Assembly: GCA_014529385.2 (NCBI GenBank)
Contig: CM043956.1
Coordinates: forward strand, 64,860,620-64,924,619
Source of the DNA: Adiantum capillus-veneris
Lineage: Eukaryota > Streptophyta > Polypodiopsida > Polypodiales > Pteridaceae
Direction: 5' to 3'
DNA: 64,000 nucleotides
The notes beneath the pieces were generated by a model. The model did no database searches. It was not told where the DNA came from and saw nothing but the letters and a program-made list of their open reading frames with translations. Shown in pieces: positions 23,755 to 34,131 of the stretch. How positions within the stretch are numbered: the stretch's first letter is position 1; each line of letters opens with the position of its first letter. Made by a program: the position numbers and the translations under genes.

Positions 23755-24085
23755 GCAAATGTACAAATTTCTTTTAAATTCCTCTTTTTAATTGTGCACA
23801 AATTTAACTAGTATGCATGCTTAGAATCATGTTTGTGATGACGACGTCTCTCAAACACCAAGTAGAATTTGTCACTCTATTTTGGGAGAATGAAATGGAC
23901 TAAAGAGAAGACATGCTTGTGGCAGCTATGTCTCCCAAGCACCAAATGGATTAGTCATCCATCTTGGAAAGATGTCGTAGGGTAAAAAGGGATCCTCTAC
24001 CCGCTTAGTAAAATTGACTAATGACTAAGGCTTTATCTCTTCTACCTCATAGTCAAGGACAAGTATGATTCCAAGAGAGAGGTAA
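23755..24085 (+). other. conserved 3' untranslated segment and polypurine tract, family B
   Basis: About 330 bp between the pol stop and the LTR, kept in the minus-strand copy at 59369-59760. It includes GGGATCCTCTACCCGC and ends in a purine run CCAAGAGAGAGGTAA at about 24071-24085, the presumed PPT. Confidence 0.7.
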
Positions 24086-24720
24086 TATCATAAAATCTAA
24101 TATCTAATATCTAACCAACCCAAATGATTTTCTCATATTAAATTGATCACTTAAAATAGGAGAATAAACGGGAACAAGTGTTAAGATATAGACATGTGCT
24201 TATAGATCTATCTCAACACGGGGCCAATGGTAAAGGGGCCCAAATGAGAGATGGTCTATCAAAGAGCAAGGCTAACAAATGGAGCATAAGACCTTAGGGT
24301 TAGCTTTCTTGAAGACCTCCAATAATGTGTGTAAAGGGCCTTTGACCTTAGGTAAGCTATGGCTGAGCTTGAGGCGCGGGAACCCGACCCAGCTCGAGGT
24401 GCTTGTCGTGCTTGTCATGCTTGATGACTAAGGTTCTTGAGGTGCTTGATGATTGAGGTGCTTGAGATGCTTAATTATTAAGATGCTTGAGGTGCTTGAC
24501 ATGCTTGAGATGATAGGGTTGCACTTGAGGTGAGAACCCAGCCCAAGCTTAAAGTGCTTATGAGCCAAGCTTGTGGTGGGAATTGGGCCTATGCATGAGG
24601 GGCTTGAGGTGTCAAAAAGTCAAAGATTCAATCCCTACAAGGAGGGGGCGAGCCCTACATGAGGGGGGATGAGAGAGAACACCCACACACTCACACAAGG
24701 CATGCATAGTGCAAAGAAAG
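24086..24720 (+). repeat. 3' LTR of a family B element, partial
   Basis: Begins TATCATAAAATC (TG of the intact LTR mutated), followed by GATTTTCTCATATTAAATTG, which is shared with 2722 and 59368. It holds a minisatellite of TTGAGGTGCTTGATGACTAAGG-like units at 24375-24520. Similarity to the other copies fades after the CACACACTCACACAA block near 24700, so the right end is missing or replaced. Confidence 0.75.
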
Positions 24721-24899
24721 CAAAAGGGACACTTGTCAAGTTCCTCCTCATGTTGCCCTCATGGTTTGTATATATGCCCATCATTTTAGGGCTATCTATC
24801 TTTTTCATTGCAAACAATATAATACACTCTCGGTTGTGTGCCTTGAGCTTCCTTCATGTTCTCCAAGCTGTGTGTGTTTTCCTGCAACTCTAATTCCAA

Positions 24900-25240
24900 C
24901 ATAAGTAAGAGACTCTATTATCTACTTAGCTATGTCACAATATCGTGGCGGCCCATGTGCATTTGTCATGATTATGCTCAGCGATTTTGACACCCTTCGT
25001 AGGCTATGTTTACGGCAGTTAGCCCAAAGACTATTTTTTAAAAGCTCAAAGGAGAGCTATGCCACGTTAGCGAAAAGACACAAATGAGATTGCGACTTTA
25101 GATCGTGACTTTTCTCTCTCCCACTTTATCTCACGCGACCTTCAATTCTTCTGCTTTATTCAAAGTGCTCTTCTCAAGTCGATATCCCGCTCTTCTCAAG
25201 TTGATGCAGCAGGGCGTGAATGGTTAAAGTCATATATAAT
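24900..25240. other. no gene recognised
   Basis: Spacer. A unit of about 70 bp (TTGATGCAGCAGGGCGTGAA…CTGCCATGT) precedes the first CT tract and is repeated at 25413-25470 before the second. Confidence 0.5.
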
Positions 25241-25259
25241 TATCTCTCTCTGCCATGTT

Positions 25260-25262
<3 letters not shown>

Positions 25263-25345
<83 letters not shown>
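25263..25345. repeat. (CT)n microsatellite
   Basis: About 40 CT units. With its flank it is duplicated at 25470-25523. Confidence 0.95.
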
Positions 25346-25351
<6 letters not shown>

Positions 25352-25467
25352 CCTCCCCCCCTACGCGTTCTTCTGAATTCGATGCAGCATGTTGATATCC
25401 TTCTCTTTTCAAGTTGATGCAACAGGGTGTGAATGGTTGAAGTCAAATATAATTCTCTCTCTCTGCC

Positions 25468-25469
<2 letters not shown>

Positions 25470-25523
<54 letters not shown>
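25470..25523. repeat. (CT)n microsatellite, second copy
   Basis: About 26 units, preceded by the same CTGCCATGT flank as the first tract. Confidence 0.95.
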
Positions 25524-25524
<1 letters not shown>

Positions 25525-25689
25525 CATGTGTTCCGCTTGAGGTCTCAAACGTGCAATCAATTTACTCTTGTCCAATATTTGAGGGATTGAAAATGCCATA
25601 TATCATAGCTAGCCACAGACCCTAGTGATAACAGGTTGGGTATATTCTTATTTAAGGCTGCTCCAGAATTGCTCATGATGTGAAGCGGA

Positions 25690-25976
25690 ACACAAGGTTT
25701 GATGATTGAGTATCTAGTTTCTTGCACTTTGAAGGCATGTGTCTCTTTCATGTGCTTGAGAGAATTCATGATGAGAATGCTAGGTAGGGGCTGTTTGAAA
25801 AACGCATACTTGGAAATGCATTGTTTACTTTGTATGCCACATGTGATGCCTTTATGAAAGAACGAAAAGTTATTGGTGAGCTTTTGTTGACCCAAATGGT
25901 TGTGGCAAGGAAGATCAGTGCCATTTTCACTAGATGCGCAAAAAAAGGCCTCTCTTTGGGCAAATTGCATCTTTAA
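25690..25976 (+). pseudogene. pentatricopeptide repeat (PPR) protein relic
   Basis: The frame reading ERIHDENAR-stop-GLFEKRILGNALFTLYATCDAFMK, then VIGELLLTQMVVARKISA, matches the repeat pattern of land-plant PLS-type PPR proteins (IH.E..R.GL…..LGNALV.MYAKCGA…A..V.EEL..RNVVSW.A.I). An upstream block corresponds to a repeat end (L…LKAC). One TAG interrupts it and it ends at a TAA near 25976. PPR proteins bind organellar RNA. Only about two repeats remain, so this is a fragment. The further open frames to 26500 do not show clear repeats. Confidence 0.6.
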
Positions 25977-25989
25977 GGAATGTGGTACT

Positions 25990-26600
25990 AGGCAAAATAC
26001 TTATCTGGGCAAAAAAAAAATCATGATGATATTGTTAGTCAAGGACTATTTTCATTAGGCACTAGGAGAGCTACCCATTGAAGTGCAGGGGTGGGGCAAG
26101 TTTTTGAATGATTTTGTTTTAGGACCTTGATCAAAACGGTGGCAGTGACCAATAGTGGGTCTCAAGGTGGGCAACTTTGCGAGATTTGGGTATGTGAAAG
26201 CAGGGGTATGATGCATCATGGCTGGGGCTCCGCAATGGGGTCGCTGGCTTCTTTGGGCCACTCATGTGGAAAGGCTGAATATTGGAAGGATGCCATATGG
26301 GACCCGGGAGAAGGGAACCAATGTTGGGATGCGCCTCAGATGCGCCCGATTATGGAATGACCCGCATGTGTGGAGGTGCTGAGATGATAGCACAATGGAA
26401 CATGCTCGAGAGATGCAAGGCTGAGCCCAAAGGATCAGAGCCGTTTTTTGGTCTTGGTAAACGAGAGGTAAAAATACAGGTGTTGCTCCTAATGGATCAA
26501 TAGGGGCTGGTTCAAATGCAGGCCACAGATGGCCATGAGATTTTTCCTCAATGAGGTGAATTACTAGAGGATGCGAGGCGTCTTGCGATACATCGGACTA
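25990..26600. other. no gene recognised
   Basis: Downstream of the PPR relic. Open frames at 26127-26503 have no recognised motif and may be decayed continuation of the same gene. Confidence 0.35.
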
Positions 26601-26622
26601 CCCCCCCCCCCCCCCCCCCCCC
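26601..26622. repeat. poly-C tract
   Basis: 22 consecutive C. It may be a sequencing or assembly weak point. Confidence 0.95.
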
Positions 26623-26941
26623 GATGTTCCAGATGACATGGATAGGTGATATCCAGGCTAGAGAGCTGAGTGAGATGCAGGGATATAGTAAAGTTTGGTC
26701 CGAAATTTTTCTCAAAAATGTCAGTACTTCGGGGTTTTGGGATATAGAAACCACAATTCGTTTTATACTCGTTTGTTGGTGGGTGCGCAATTGTACGTGG
26801 ATAAAGATGTATTGAACCACCACTCTTTGGATATGGCACCTGGGGCGAGGTGTCCGTGTTGAGATGTGGAGCTCTACATCTTGAGCTGGCATCCACTACG
26901 GGTCTTGGCCGCTTACGGCATTTACTCACTGGCACATTAGG

Positions 26942-27180
26942 TGACCGACACAGAGGATATCTGACAGTGATTCTACAACTGGACTACACTTATAGTGCCA
27001 GCCTAGTATGCTTCTAGTGAGTTCACACATAGTGACTGCATGTACATATGTGCTACTTTTCAGCTTTAGCACTTAGTCATTTTGTACTCTCTTTTCTTAG
27101 CAAAGTAGAAGAAGAAGCTTTCCATCTCTGTGTGCTTTGTGCTTGTCTTGTGTAGCTCTCTTGCATCCTTATTCTTTACA
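26942..27180 (+). repeat. possible LTR end (copia-like), upstream boundary uncertain
   Basis: Only the right boundary is well supported: CTTATTCTTTACA at 27168-27180, immediately before a primer site. TGACCGACACAG at 26942 is a guess for the start. No partner LTR was found in the window. Confidence 0.35.
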
Positions 27181-27193
27181 TGGTATCAGAGCG
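27181..27193 (+). other. primer binding site, tRNA-iMet type
   Basis: TGGTATCAGAGCGTGG directly follows …TTCTTTACA. It marks the start of a retroelement internal region of which only about 50 bp precede the H3-like frame. Confidence 0.8.
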
Positions 27194-27245
27194 TGGTGCA
27201 GGCAAGAGAGGCTAAGAGAGAAAGAGCATCACAATCTCTTCCTTC

Positions 27246-27593
27246 TCAATCCACGTACCAGATGCCGAAGGCCCCCCGCACAGTGGAAGAATTTTTATGT
27301 GCATGGGCAGCTAGTATATATCCATCGCTAAAGAATTCAATGAGGTAGTCTTTTGTAATTTCTTGGAGGCAGAGAAGTGCATTGTTGGCCCATTGCATGT
27401 CGACTCTCCACTGCTCACAAATCTCTTGCACTACTCATTGGAAAGGAAGACGTGGAATGGTTGGTTGAACGTGTCTTTCGATCCTTCGCAGCTCTTGCAG
27501 TACATCTCTATGCGCCTCATATCGGTGCGTTCTTGCTGGAGCATTCAAAGAGTCACTTGTTGCCCTTCTAGGCGTGGCCTTTGCACGAGGCAT
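27246..27593 (-). pseudogene. histone H3-type relic (H3 or CENH3-like)
   Basis: One frame of 115 codons from ATG (27593) to TGA (27246), broken only by TGA at 27435-27437. The start MPRAKATPRR is followed by APARTHRY, then LQELRRI, IPRLPFQ(stop)VVQEI, ALLCLQEITKDYLIEFFSD and AAHAHK. These align without gaps to the H3 histone fold (HRYRPG…LREIRRYQ…LIRKLPFQRLVREI…ALQEA.E.YLV.LFED..LCAIHAK). The stop replaces the Arg of FQR (CGA to TGA). The tail before HRY is about 20 residues shorter than in H3. FSD and the Trp in DMQWANNAL recall CENH3, but the C-terminal RVT…IQLARRI is lost. Probably a diverged pseudogene; antisense to the adjacent LTR/PBS. Confidence 0.75.
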
Positions 27594-27649
27594 CTCTACA
27601 TATAGCATAATAGAAAACGACATTTCATTTGTCAGCACAAGGGACTTAA

Positions 27650-27913
27650 GATTTCAAAAAAGGTCGGTACCAAGCGAACAGATGCATCAAACAGAGTTTG
27701 CCTTCCCTTATTCGCTTAGTACTGACCTCAGAGACGTGTAATAGCAAACATAGTTTATATTTTCTGAGGTCAGTACTAAGTGAACAGGTGCATCGAACAG
27801 AGTTTGCCTTCCCTTATTCGCTTGGTACTGACCTCACAAAAGTGTAATAGCAGATATCATTTAGATTTTTTGAGGTCAGTACCAAGCGAACAGGTGCATC
27901 GAACACAGTTTAC
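27650..27913. repeat. palindromic tandem repeat, locus 2, part 1
   Basis: Units of about 105-116 bp starting near 27661, 27766 and 27882. Each is a hairpin: GAGGTCAGTACCAAGCGAA, then a loop of about 30 nt with CAGGTGCATCGAACAGAG, then TTATTCGCTTGGTACTGACCTC. The arm of 19-20 bp is almost perfect. The units are joined by GTGTAATAGCA spacers. Confidence 0.85.
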
Positions 27914-28185
27914 TGTTAGCCGCAGGATGCCTTGGCCGTATGGTGGGAAACTTACCTAGGAATGGGGGGGTGCCAAGAGGCATGCGTCATGAGGAGCGAG
28001 GGAACACAACAAACCTATAAGAATGGGCTCTTGTGACCTTTGTATTAATTCAATAATAACCAATCTAATCAGTTATGGTTGCAGACGTGAACATCTATCT
28101 CTCTCTCTCTCTAATGCTGTGCGGTGCTTCTCTCTCTTGCATTTTTGTGAGCATAGTCCCGTAATAGGCAGCCATGCCTATTACA
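27914..28185. repeat. left LTR of the 2.4-kb element
   Basis: 272 bp, pairs with 30080-30351. Contains a (CT)n tract and GCATTTTTGTGAGCA near the end. Confidence 0.85.
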
Positions 28186-30079
28186 CTTGGCGACAACGCA
28201 GTTGATCGAACCTCCACGACCTTTGGTGATGATGGTCGTGCGAGAAGCAGAGTAAAAATCAAGAGCAGCCACAATGTATGCGCTGTCAGGGTGGTTCTTG
28301 GGATCAAGTCACTGAAAGCGATGTTCTGAGGGAGGAAAGTGCTACCACAATCTGTTACAGAAAACCTTGCACAACTGAAGGCATGATTACAGATTGTCAC
28401 AAAGAAGGATTGCTGCCGAAGAGGACCATACATGGGAGGCTTCTTTTGACTACGCCGCAACGTAGGGATGCAGACCAATGGAGACTGATGGGGGCAACCA
28501 TAAGGGTTCAGTAGTTTGGGTTTTTGCGTTGATTAGCATCGACGGATGTGCTGTGAGGACTCCCAATGATGGAAATTATGGTGATGTTGCAATCTAGTCA
28601 GGCGCTACAAGAGGGCTATGTGGCAGTAAGCCAAAGTGGTCAAAGGGCAGCGGGCTATGGTTGATCCAGATTCTGTTTGTTCTGCAATAGTACAAGCGGG
28701 TGCTGCTTGTTGTCAGTCTGTTTTCCGAACGGTCTAGTGGCCATAGATGGTGCCAATGCAATGCCACTGTCCAAGGTGATCACTATAGAGCAAATTTGCG
28801 GTGAGGGAGTCAATCACTGCAGAATAGGTTGCGAGAAGATTGGCAATTTGAGAGGCTTTACAGAGAGAAGAAGTATTGATTATGGAGGAGTAGAAGCGTG
28901 TTGGTTGTACTAGCGCATGGAGGGTACCTGTGCGGCATACAGGGTGGCCACCATTGGATGTCTGGAGTGCTGCATTGCGGGGTTCTTCCACTATGCGGAA
29001 CTTTATGCATGGTTACGATATGACTCTCTCTCCAAATTGCGGCATTGAGGAGATGCCAAAGAAGGGTGGGGAATTAGAGCGGTCTGTGGTACTACTGCGA
29101 ATCAAGATTGAAAAGCCGATATGCAGGGATAGCAAAGAACACAGGTGAGAAGAAGGCAACCATGGCCAGAGTGGGCAAGAGGAGGAGTGAGATGTGCACC
29201 CTGAGAAAAGGAAGCAAGAAGGGTGTTGTGCGAGTGGGTTGCGCCAGAAAGGAGTTGATTGGGTTTTGCAGGGGCCGCCAAGAGGGAGAAAGAATGGGCA
29301 TGGAGATCCCGATGTACGGCGAGGAGCAGGCGGTTCTAAGAGAGACTGGTCGCATTTTGCTGGTTTGCCCTCCTAATGTCAAAAAAATGAGGTGTCCTCT
29401 AGAGAGTTCTTTGAAAGGGAATAGCCAAAGGGAGTACCGCAAAAGGTGATAGAAGTGAGGAGAATTTGGTCCAGAGTTCTGGGACTTCGGGTTTCAACAA
29501 ATAGATGGAGCAGTCTTCTTGTAGAGAGAGGTGTCTTTATGCAGAATTAAGAAATCAATGGGATGCTCATGCGAGCACGGATGCATGATATACGGCACGA
29601 GAGCAAAGTGTTGTGGAAGAAGTAAATTGTGGAGATGCGGATTTTGAGGGGTGCAGCCAACAATGTTGCGATGGGGAAATTCTTGTACTTGTTCTTCATT
29701 GTGCTCAAAGTCTCAAACTTCCATGTTCCTCTTTTAATTGCACCGAGGGCGGTGATGTCCAAGTGATGAAGGTTCATGCGGCATAGGGACATATCGATGA
29801 AGAGCGAATGGAGCGCCTATGACTAGGCATCAAATTCATGAAGGGACGGTCAAATTTTTTTGCGGTTATGAGGCAAAGAGGACCATGCAATGTTGCGCTT
29901 GCCAGTGTGCTGCGAAAAAGACACGATTTCCTTTTTTTGTTCATGATGTTGGAAATGTACTTATTGCACTTGAGGTTCTCTGCCTCGGCTATGCCTAAAA
30001 AGATTTGTAAAAACAAATTGCACTTGACTTCTAATCAAGGGTCACTTGTGGGTTCGCACAATCCACCGTGCCTGCCAAG
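28186..30079. other. interior of the 2.4-kb element, no protein recognised
   Basis: Begins with the candidate primer site. The longest frame (29108-29449, plus, Lys/Arg/Gly-rich, 113 codons) shows no family motif. Probably a non-autonomous (LARD/TRIM-like) element. Confidence 0.5.
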
Positions 30080-30351
30080 TGTTAGCTGCAGGATGCCTTG
30101 GCCGTATGGTGTGAACCTTACCTAGGAATGGGGGGGTGCCAAGAGACATGAGTCATGAGGAGCGAGGGGACACGAAAAACCTATAAGAATGGGTTCTTGT
30201 GACCTTTGTATTAATTCAATAATAACCAATCTAATGAGTTATGGCTGCAGACGTGAACATCTATCTCTCTCTCTCTCTAATGCTGTGTGGTGCTTCTCTC
30301 TCTTGCATTTTTGTGAGCACAGTCCCGTAATAGGCAGCTATGCCTATTACA
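30080..30351. repeat. right LTR of the 2.4-kb element
   Basis: Same 272 bp as the left LTR, with about 13 differences by eye. Followed by TTTGCCTTCCC, the continuing satellite. Confidence 0.85.
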
Positions 30352-30530
30352 TTTGCCTTCCCTTATTCTCTTGGTATCGATCTCAGAAAAGTGTAATAGT
30401 AGATATCATTTAAATTTTTTGAGGTGAGTACCAAGTGAACAGGTGCATCAAACATAGTTTTCCTTCCCTTATTCACTTGGTACTGACCTCATAAAAGTGT
30501 AATAGCAAGCGAACAGGCGTAACAGAATAC
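30352..30530. repeat. palindromic tandem repeat, locus 2, part 2
   Basis: Continues the unit interrupted at 27913: CCTTCCCTTATTCTCTTGG, spacer GTGTAATAG, GAGTACCAAGTGAACAGGTG, then TTCACTTGGTACTGACCTC. Confidence 0.8.
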
Positions 30531-31133
30531 CAATGTGAAGGAGACGTTTAAGTCCATGCTGACCTAACTGTTATGTTGTGCCCTCCCATTACCTCCCCTA
30601 ATCTAGGGGGGGTGGTACCATTGCTTCTCCCTCCCACGTCTACCTCTCATGAAAATGCATGGTGGTACTCCAACCCACCGTCTCACAGACCACTCATCAG
30701 CCAGAACCTAGGCCGTGCTTTTCAGGCATTTCCACTAGTCTATTTAACACCAACAGTTTTTTTAGAACCTCCCTCAGGGTTTTGCAGAGCAACTATAGGA
30801 AGTTGGAAAAGTGGTGATACCTTTCCAAGGGACACTCCCGTGTAGCGCCAGCAGAACTGCATCCGTGCCCTCCTCATAAGGTCCCCCCTTAGTCCTCCCC
30901 CGATGGTACCCTTAGCATTCTCCACCGACACAGACCGGGAGTGGCTGCTATCAACACGGGAGTCAATCCTCGAGGTAAGCCACTAGTAATTCTGCCTGCC
31001 TCAACTGCCAAACCAACACCCCCATCCTTTCCCCCTTAGTACCAACCCTTGGAAGCTCATAAATTATTGCCTATTTGTTCCCAATTTTCAAGCTCCTAGT
31101 TTGAAGATCTTATTTGTTGGATGCTTTGTGCAG

Positions 31134-31373
31134 GATGCTAACCTCAAGCTGGAACAAATGAGGATCTACAGGCACATAGTCTCAATCCTCAAAGACTCTC
31201 TGGATGCAAGAAGGGTTGAAGACCTGTAGGGACTGCTTACTGAGAATGGCTCTATAGATGTTATCTATAATTGGGTACAGGAGATGAAGGATGAAGTGCT
31301 TGAGCTAGCCAGTAAATATGAGGAAGCCATGAACTTTGCCAACAAGCTTCAGGAAGAAATAGAATGGTTGTGA
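31134..31373 (+). pseudogene. exon-like coding fragment, coiled-coil rich
   Basis: Preceded by a good acceptor (TTTGTGCAG, 31125-31133) and open in one frame to TGA at 31371, with a single TAG after RRVEDL. Reads DANLKLEQMRIYRHIVSILK … NWVQEMKDEVLELASKYEEA … QEEIEWL, a charged helical segment. Family not recognised. It lies in a 1-kb segment (30531-31560) between two pieces of satellite, so it may have been carried in by an unrecognised element. Confidence 0.4.
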
Positions 31374-31564
31374 AGAAAAAGGATTAACTTCTAACTGTTT
31401 ATTTCCAGTTGTATCCCCTGAAAATTAGTAGACCACTTTTTGTAACGTCTGAAACTTAGCCTTTGCGCCTTTCCCTAGTGTTTTCTAACTCAAAACCCCC
31501 TACATGGGTGTTAAGTTGTAATTTTGCTTCTCCCTTATAAATTCAAAACGCGTATTTGGTATAA

Positions 31565-31600
31565 AAAAAAACCAGGTGAAACAAACAGGGTTTACCTTCC
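31565..31600. repeat. palindromic tandem repeat, locus 2, part 3
   Basis: ACCAGGTGAAACAAACAGGG and TTTACCTTCC are a broken unit. It continues at 43565 (CTTCCCTTATTTGC) across element C. CTTCC is the target-site duplication of C. Confidence 0.8.
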
Positions 31601-31887
31601 TGTGAGGTCCCTGCCCCTTGTCGAGAGGAGTGGAGTACCTTTGATAGGTCTCCAATCCTGATAAGGAAAAACCAACGGACATTGCCTTAGCTACTACGTA
31701 CCCACGGGCATGAACCGTTAGTGAAGGATTGGTCCTATCTCGCTATGGCGGAGCGTGACCACCATAACCCTATCTAGAAACTATCTATAATCAATTATAC
31801 CTAAAAGTATAAATCTTAGAGTGACCAACCTGTGCGCTTTTTTCTCCATGTTTCAAAAGCACAGCCGCCAAGGTTTGTCTCTTTTAA

Positions 31888-33208
31888 CACTAGGTTGGTA
31901 ATGGGACACTTTTATGTCCTGTTAAGTGACCATTTTCCTTGAATTATGTCAAGAGTTTCAAAATGTATTTTGAGGTGCTATCTGTCTAGAATGTTGTCTC
32001 ATGAGCTGAAATAAACTCGACATTTTTTTGGAATATCAATTCCATCTTTATCCTTGTCCTTGCACAACATTTCACAACCTAAACTGTGTGAAAAAATGGG
32101 TCCTGTTTTTGGCTTTTTTCAACTTTTTGCAACTATACCACTCTAGAATTCATGTTTGTGAGGTCTATAATTCTAGAGAAATATCTTTAGTAGTCCTCAA
32201 CATGTCCTGATGCTTCTAGGGAGAAATAAATGTTAAAGTTGTAAGTTATGACCAAATTACAAAAATTGTCAAATCCTGTTTTTTAGCCAATTTTAGCTCT
32301 TCTATGATTTTTTTGGTGGCTTTCATGATATCCAAATGAAGTTTTGATTTTCTATGTCGCATATTGTAACATAAAGCTAATATTCCTTGAGTTTTGGGGC
32401 ACCTAATACCCTATTTTTCATAGTAGACAACGATGGTTGATTTTTTCAATTATAGAAGAAAACGAAACATTCTAGTATATCAAGTATAGCTTTTTCAATA
32501 TTGTTAGTTTCTTGTGATAAATACATGCATTTTGTAGGTAGTAACCATATCTAGTAATAAGGATCAAATTGGTCTAGATATTGAATAGTTTCTATGGGAT
32601 TCTACAACTCATAATGTTGAACCCAGTTTTTTCATGTTTGCTGTATTTAGCACTTCATCTTTGGCCCCAAGATTCCCCTTGGTAAGAGATGTATTATTCT
32701 TTTGACATGATTCATGGCTCATTATGAACCTAAAGGACAATAGGGAACTAAGAAAACATGCATATATTATTTGTATTGAGCGTGGCTATAGAAACTTTGA
32801 TGATAGGTTTGCAGAATGGTAAAAATTCAACTTTTTTGTACCTATTTCTTTTGGCAAAACAAAAAATAGTGAGTGAGAAGCAATCATATGTTCTGATCAC
32901 CAACCCATTGAAGTTAACTAGGGAATTTATCTCAAGTCCTACAAAAATCCCTAATCTTATTTTTATGCAACAAAACGTAAGAAATGACTGTTTTGATGAA
33001 AATGTATTGGTCCATCAACTTTGGAGGCTTGGTGTGAGCAAAAGATGAGAAATTTTACAAGTTTCTTATTTTTTACATGTGTAGTAGGCCTTGAACTATA
33101 ACCTCATGAAAGGATTTTACAAAATGAGTGGATCTACTATGGTTTTGGAGGTTTTTTTCAAAACCCTGAAAGGACACTTTTATGTCCTAATAGGTTACCA
33201 ACCTAGTG
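31888..33208. mobile_element. 1.3-kb non-autonomous DNA transposon in LTR
   Basis: 1321 bp with 14-bp perfect terminal inverted repeats CACTAGGTTGGTAA, flanked by TTAA on both sides (31884-31887 and 33209-33212). The other LTR has the empty site TCTTTTAAGATTT at about 41098-41110. The duplication may be read as TTAA, or as TA with A added to the TIR. A second palindromic motif, GGACACTTTTATGTCC, occurs near both ends. No transposase; the longest frame (32758-33048) is unremarkable. The CACTA start is not accompanied by the 3-bp duplication of En/Spm elements, so the superfamily is unsettled. Confidence 0.85.
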
Positions 33209-34008
33209 TTAAGATTTATGACTAAAGAAAAAATTCTAGCGTTGGAAAGTTACCCGACTCATCGGGTCCACCCGTCCATAGAATGATACCATTGGGGTAT
33301 CATTATCCCACTTTCCACACCACACTCACCCTTCTTTTGTTATCTAATTACTACCACACTGTTTAAACATACATGTTCCTTTACTTTATTTATGATACTG
33401 GTTCGTTAAAACAGCCCTTCAAACAGTATTACAAACAATTGTCAAACAAAAAGTCGTCCAATTTTAAACCAACAATCCTTGGATTAGGTTCACTCAAGAA
33501 TCTCTACTTGCGCTATTATGTCCGATCGGTGTATACATTATTCATAAAAACCCTTGTCCTCATGAGCGTCCCATACCACTCGACAAGTACTCGTTGTGCT
33601 AATCTGGATGTCCTCCCGTCACAGCAACAACGGTGCTAATCTGGGCGTCATCCTCACGCCACGGCAAAACAAAACTGCAGTATCCAGCCAGGCTAATCTG
33701 GGTGTACTCCCACCACAGCATCAGTGGTGCCATCCTGGGCGTCATCTCACGCCTCGGCAACTGCCACATAATACCAGCGCTAATAAGTAGAGAGACTTGA
33801 GAGAAACCATACCGAAGGTTTTGGACAAACATTCTTTCCTATAGCAACCAGTTTAACCAGACAATCTTTCCTACTTGTCAAACATATGACGAGTTTCTTG
33901 GGGTTAAGCCCCGTGGTTTCGGTCCGTGTTTTCTTTTCATAAGGTAAATAATATATTCCTATGGTCTCGCATATGCAATGATGCATAACTTGAAACTGCA
34001 ATACTAAC

Positions 34009-34131
34009 CTGTACCATAGCTCCGATTGATCCGATTGGTGGAGACATAGCATTTTCCGCAGGGATTCCACCGTTACTTGTACCAGCTTCATGATCATTAG
34101 CGCCTTGGGTTCGAGCATGCTTTGGAGCCAT
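34009..34131 (-). CDS. 3' LTR copy of the LTR-encoded gag exon, element C
   Basis: Same 41 codons as 41902-42024 with one residue changed (MAPKHAR for MAPKRAR). In this position it does not precede gag. Confidence 0.5.

Larger units (their letters stand above)
27914..30351. mobile_element. LTR retroelement without pol, 2.4 kb
   Basis: Two 272-bp LTRs (27914-28185 and 30080-30351), TGTTAGC…CTATTACA, about 95% identical by eye. The flanks are TTTAC (left) and TTTGC (right), a 5-bp target duplication with one change. The target GTTTGCCTTCCC exists intact in neighbouring repeat units, which supports it. CTTGGCGACAACGCAGTTG after the left LTR resembles the TTGGCGACTC-type primer sites of plant gypsy elements. 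The 1.9-kb interior shows no gag or pol domain. Orientation is plus if that site is the PBS. Confidence 0.8.

Noticed and set aside
25230-25599. Long minus-strand frames of Arg-Glu repeats
   Set aside because: They are translations of (CT)n microsatellites and have no coding evidence. The same applies at 5219-5500 and, for Cys-Val repeats, at 2936-3133 and 7637-7903.
26601-26622. Poly-C run as a biological signal
   Set aside because: A homopolymer this long is more likely a simple repeat or assembly artefact, and nothing nearby depends on it.
27130-27605. Plus-strand frames over the H3-like region
   Set aside because: The minus strand has the protein similarity; the plus frames have none.
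31888-33208. Assignment of the LTR insert to the CACTA (En/Spm) superfamily
   Set aside because: The ends begin CACTA, but the flanks are TTAA or TA and not a 3-bp duplication, and no subterminal CACTA-type repeats were seen. Superfamily left open.
33599-33832. Minus-strand 77-codon frame repeated identically at 41492-41725, and a 64-codon plus frame in the same place
   Set aside because: The identity comes from the two LTRs of element C being recent copies. The frames overlap on opposite strands and have no homolog in element A.
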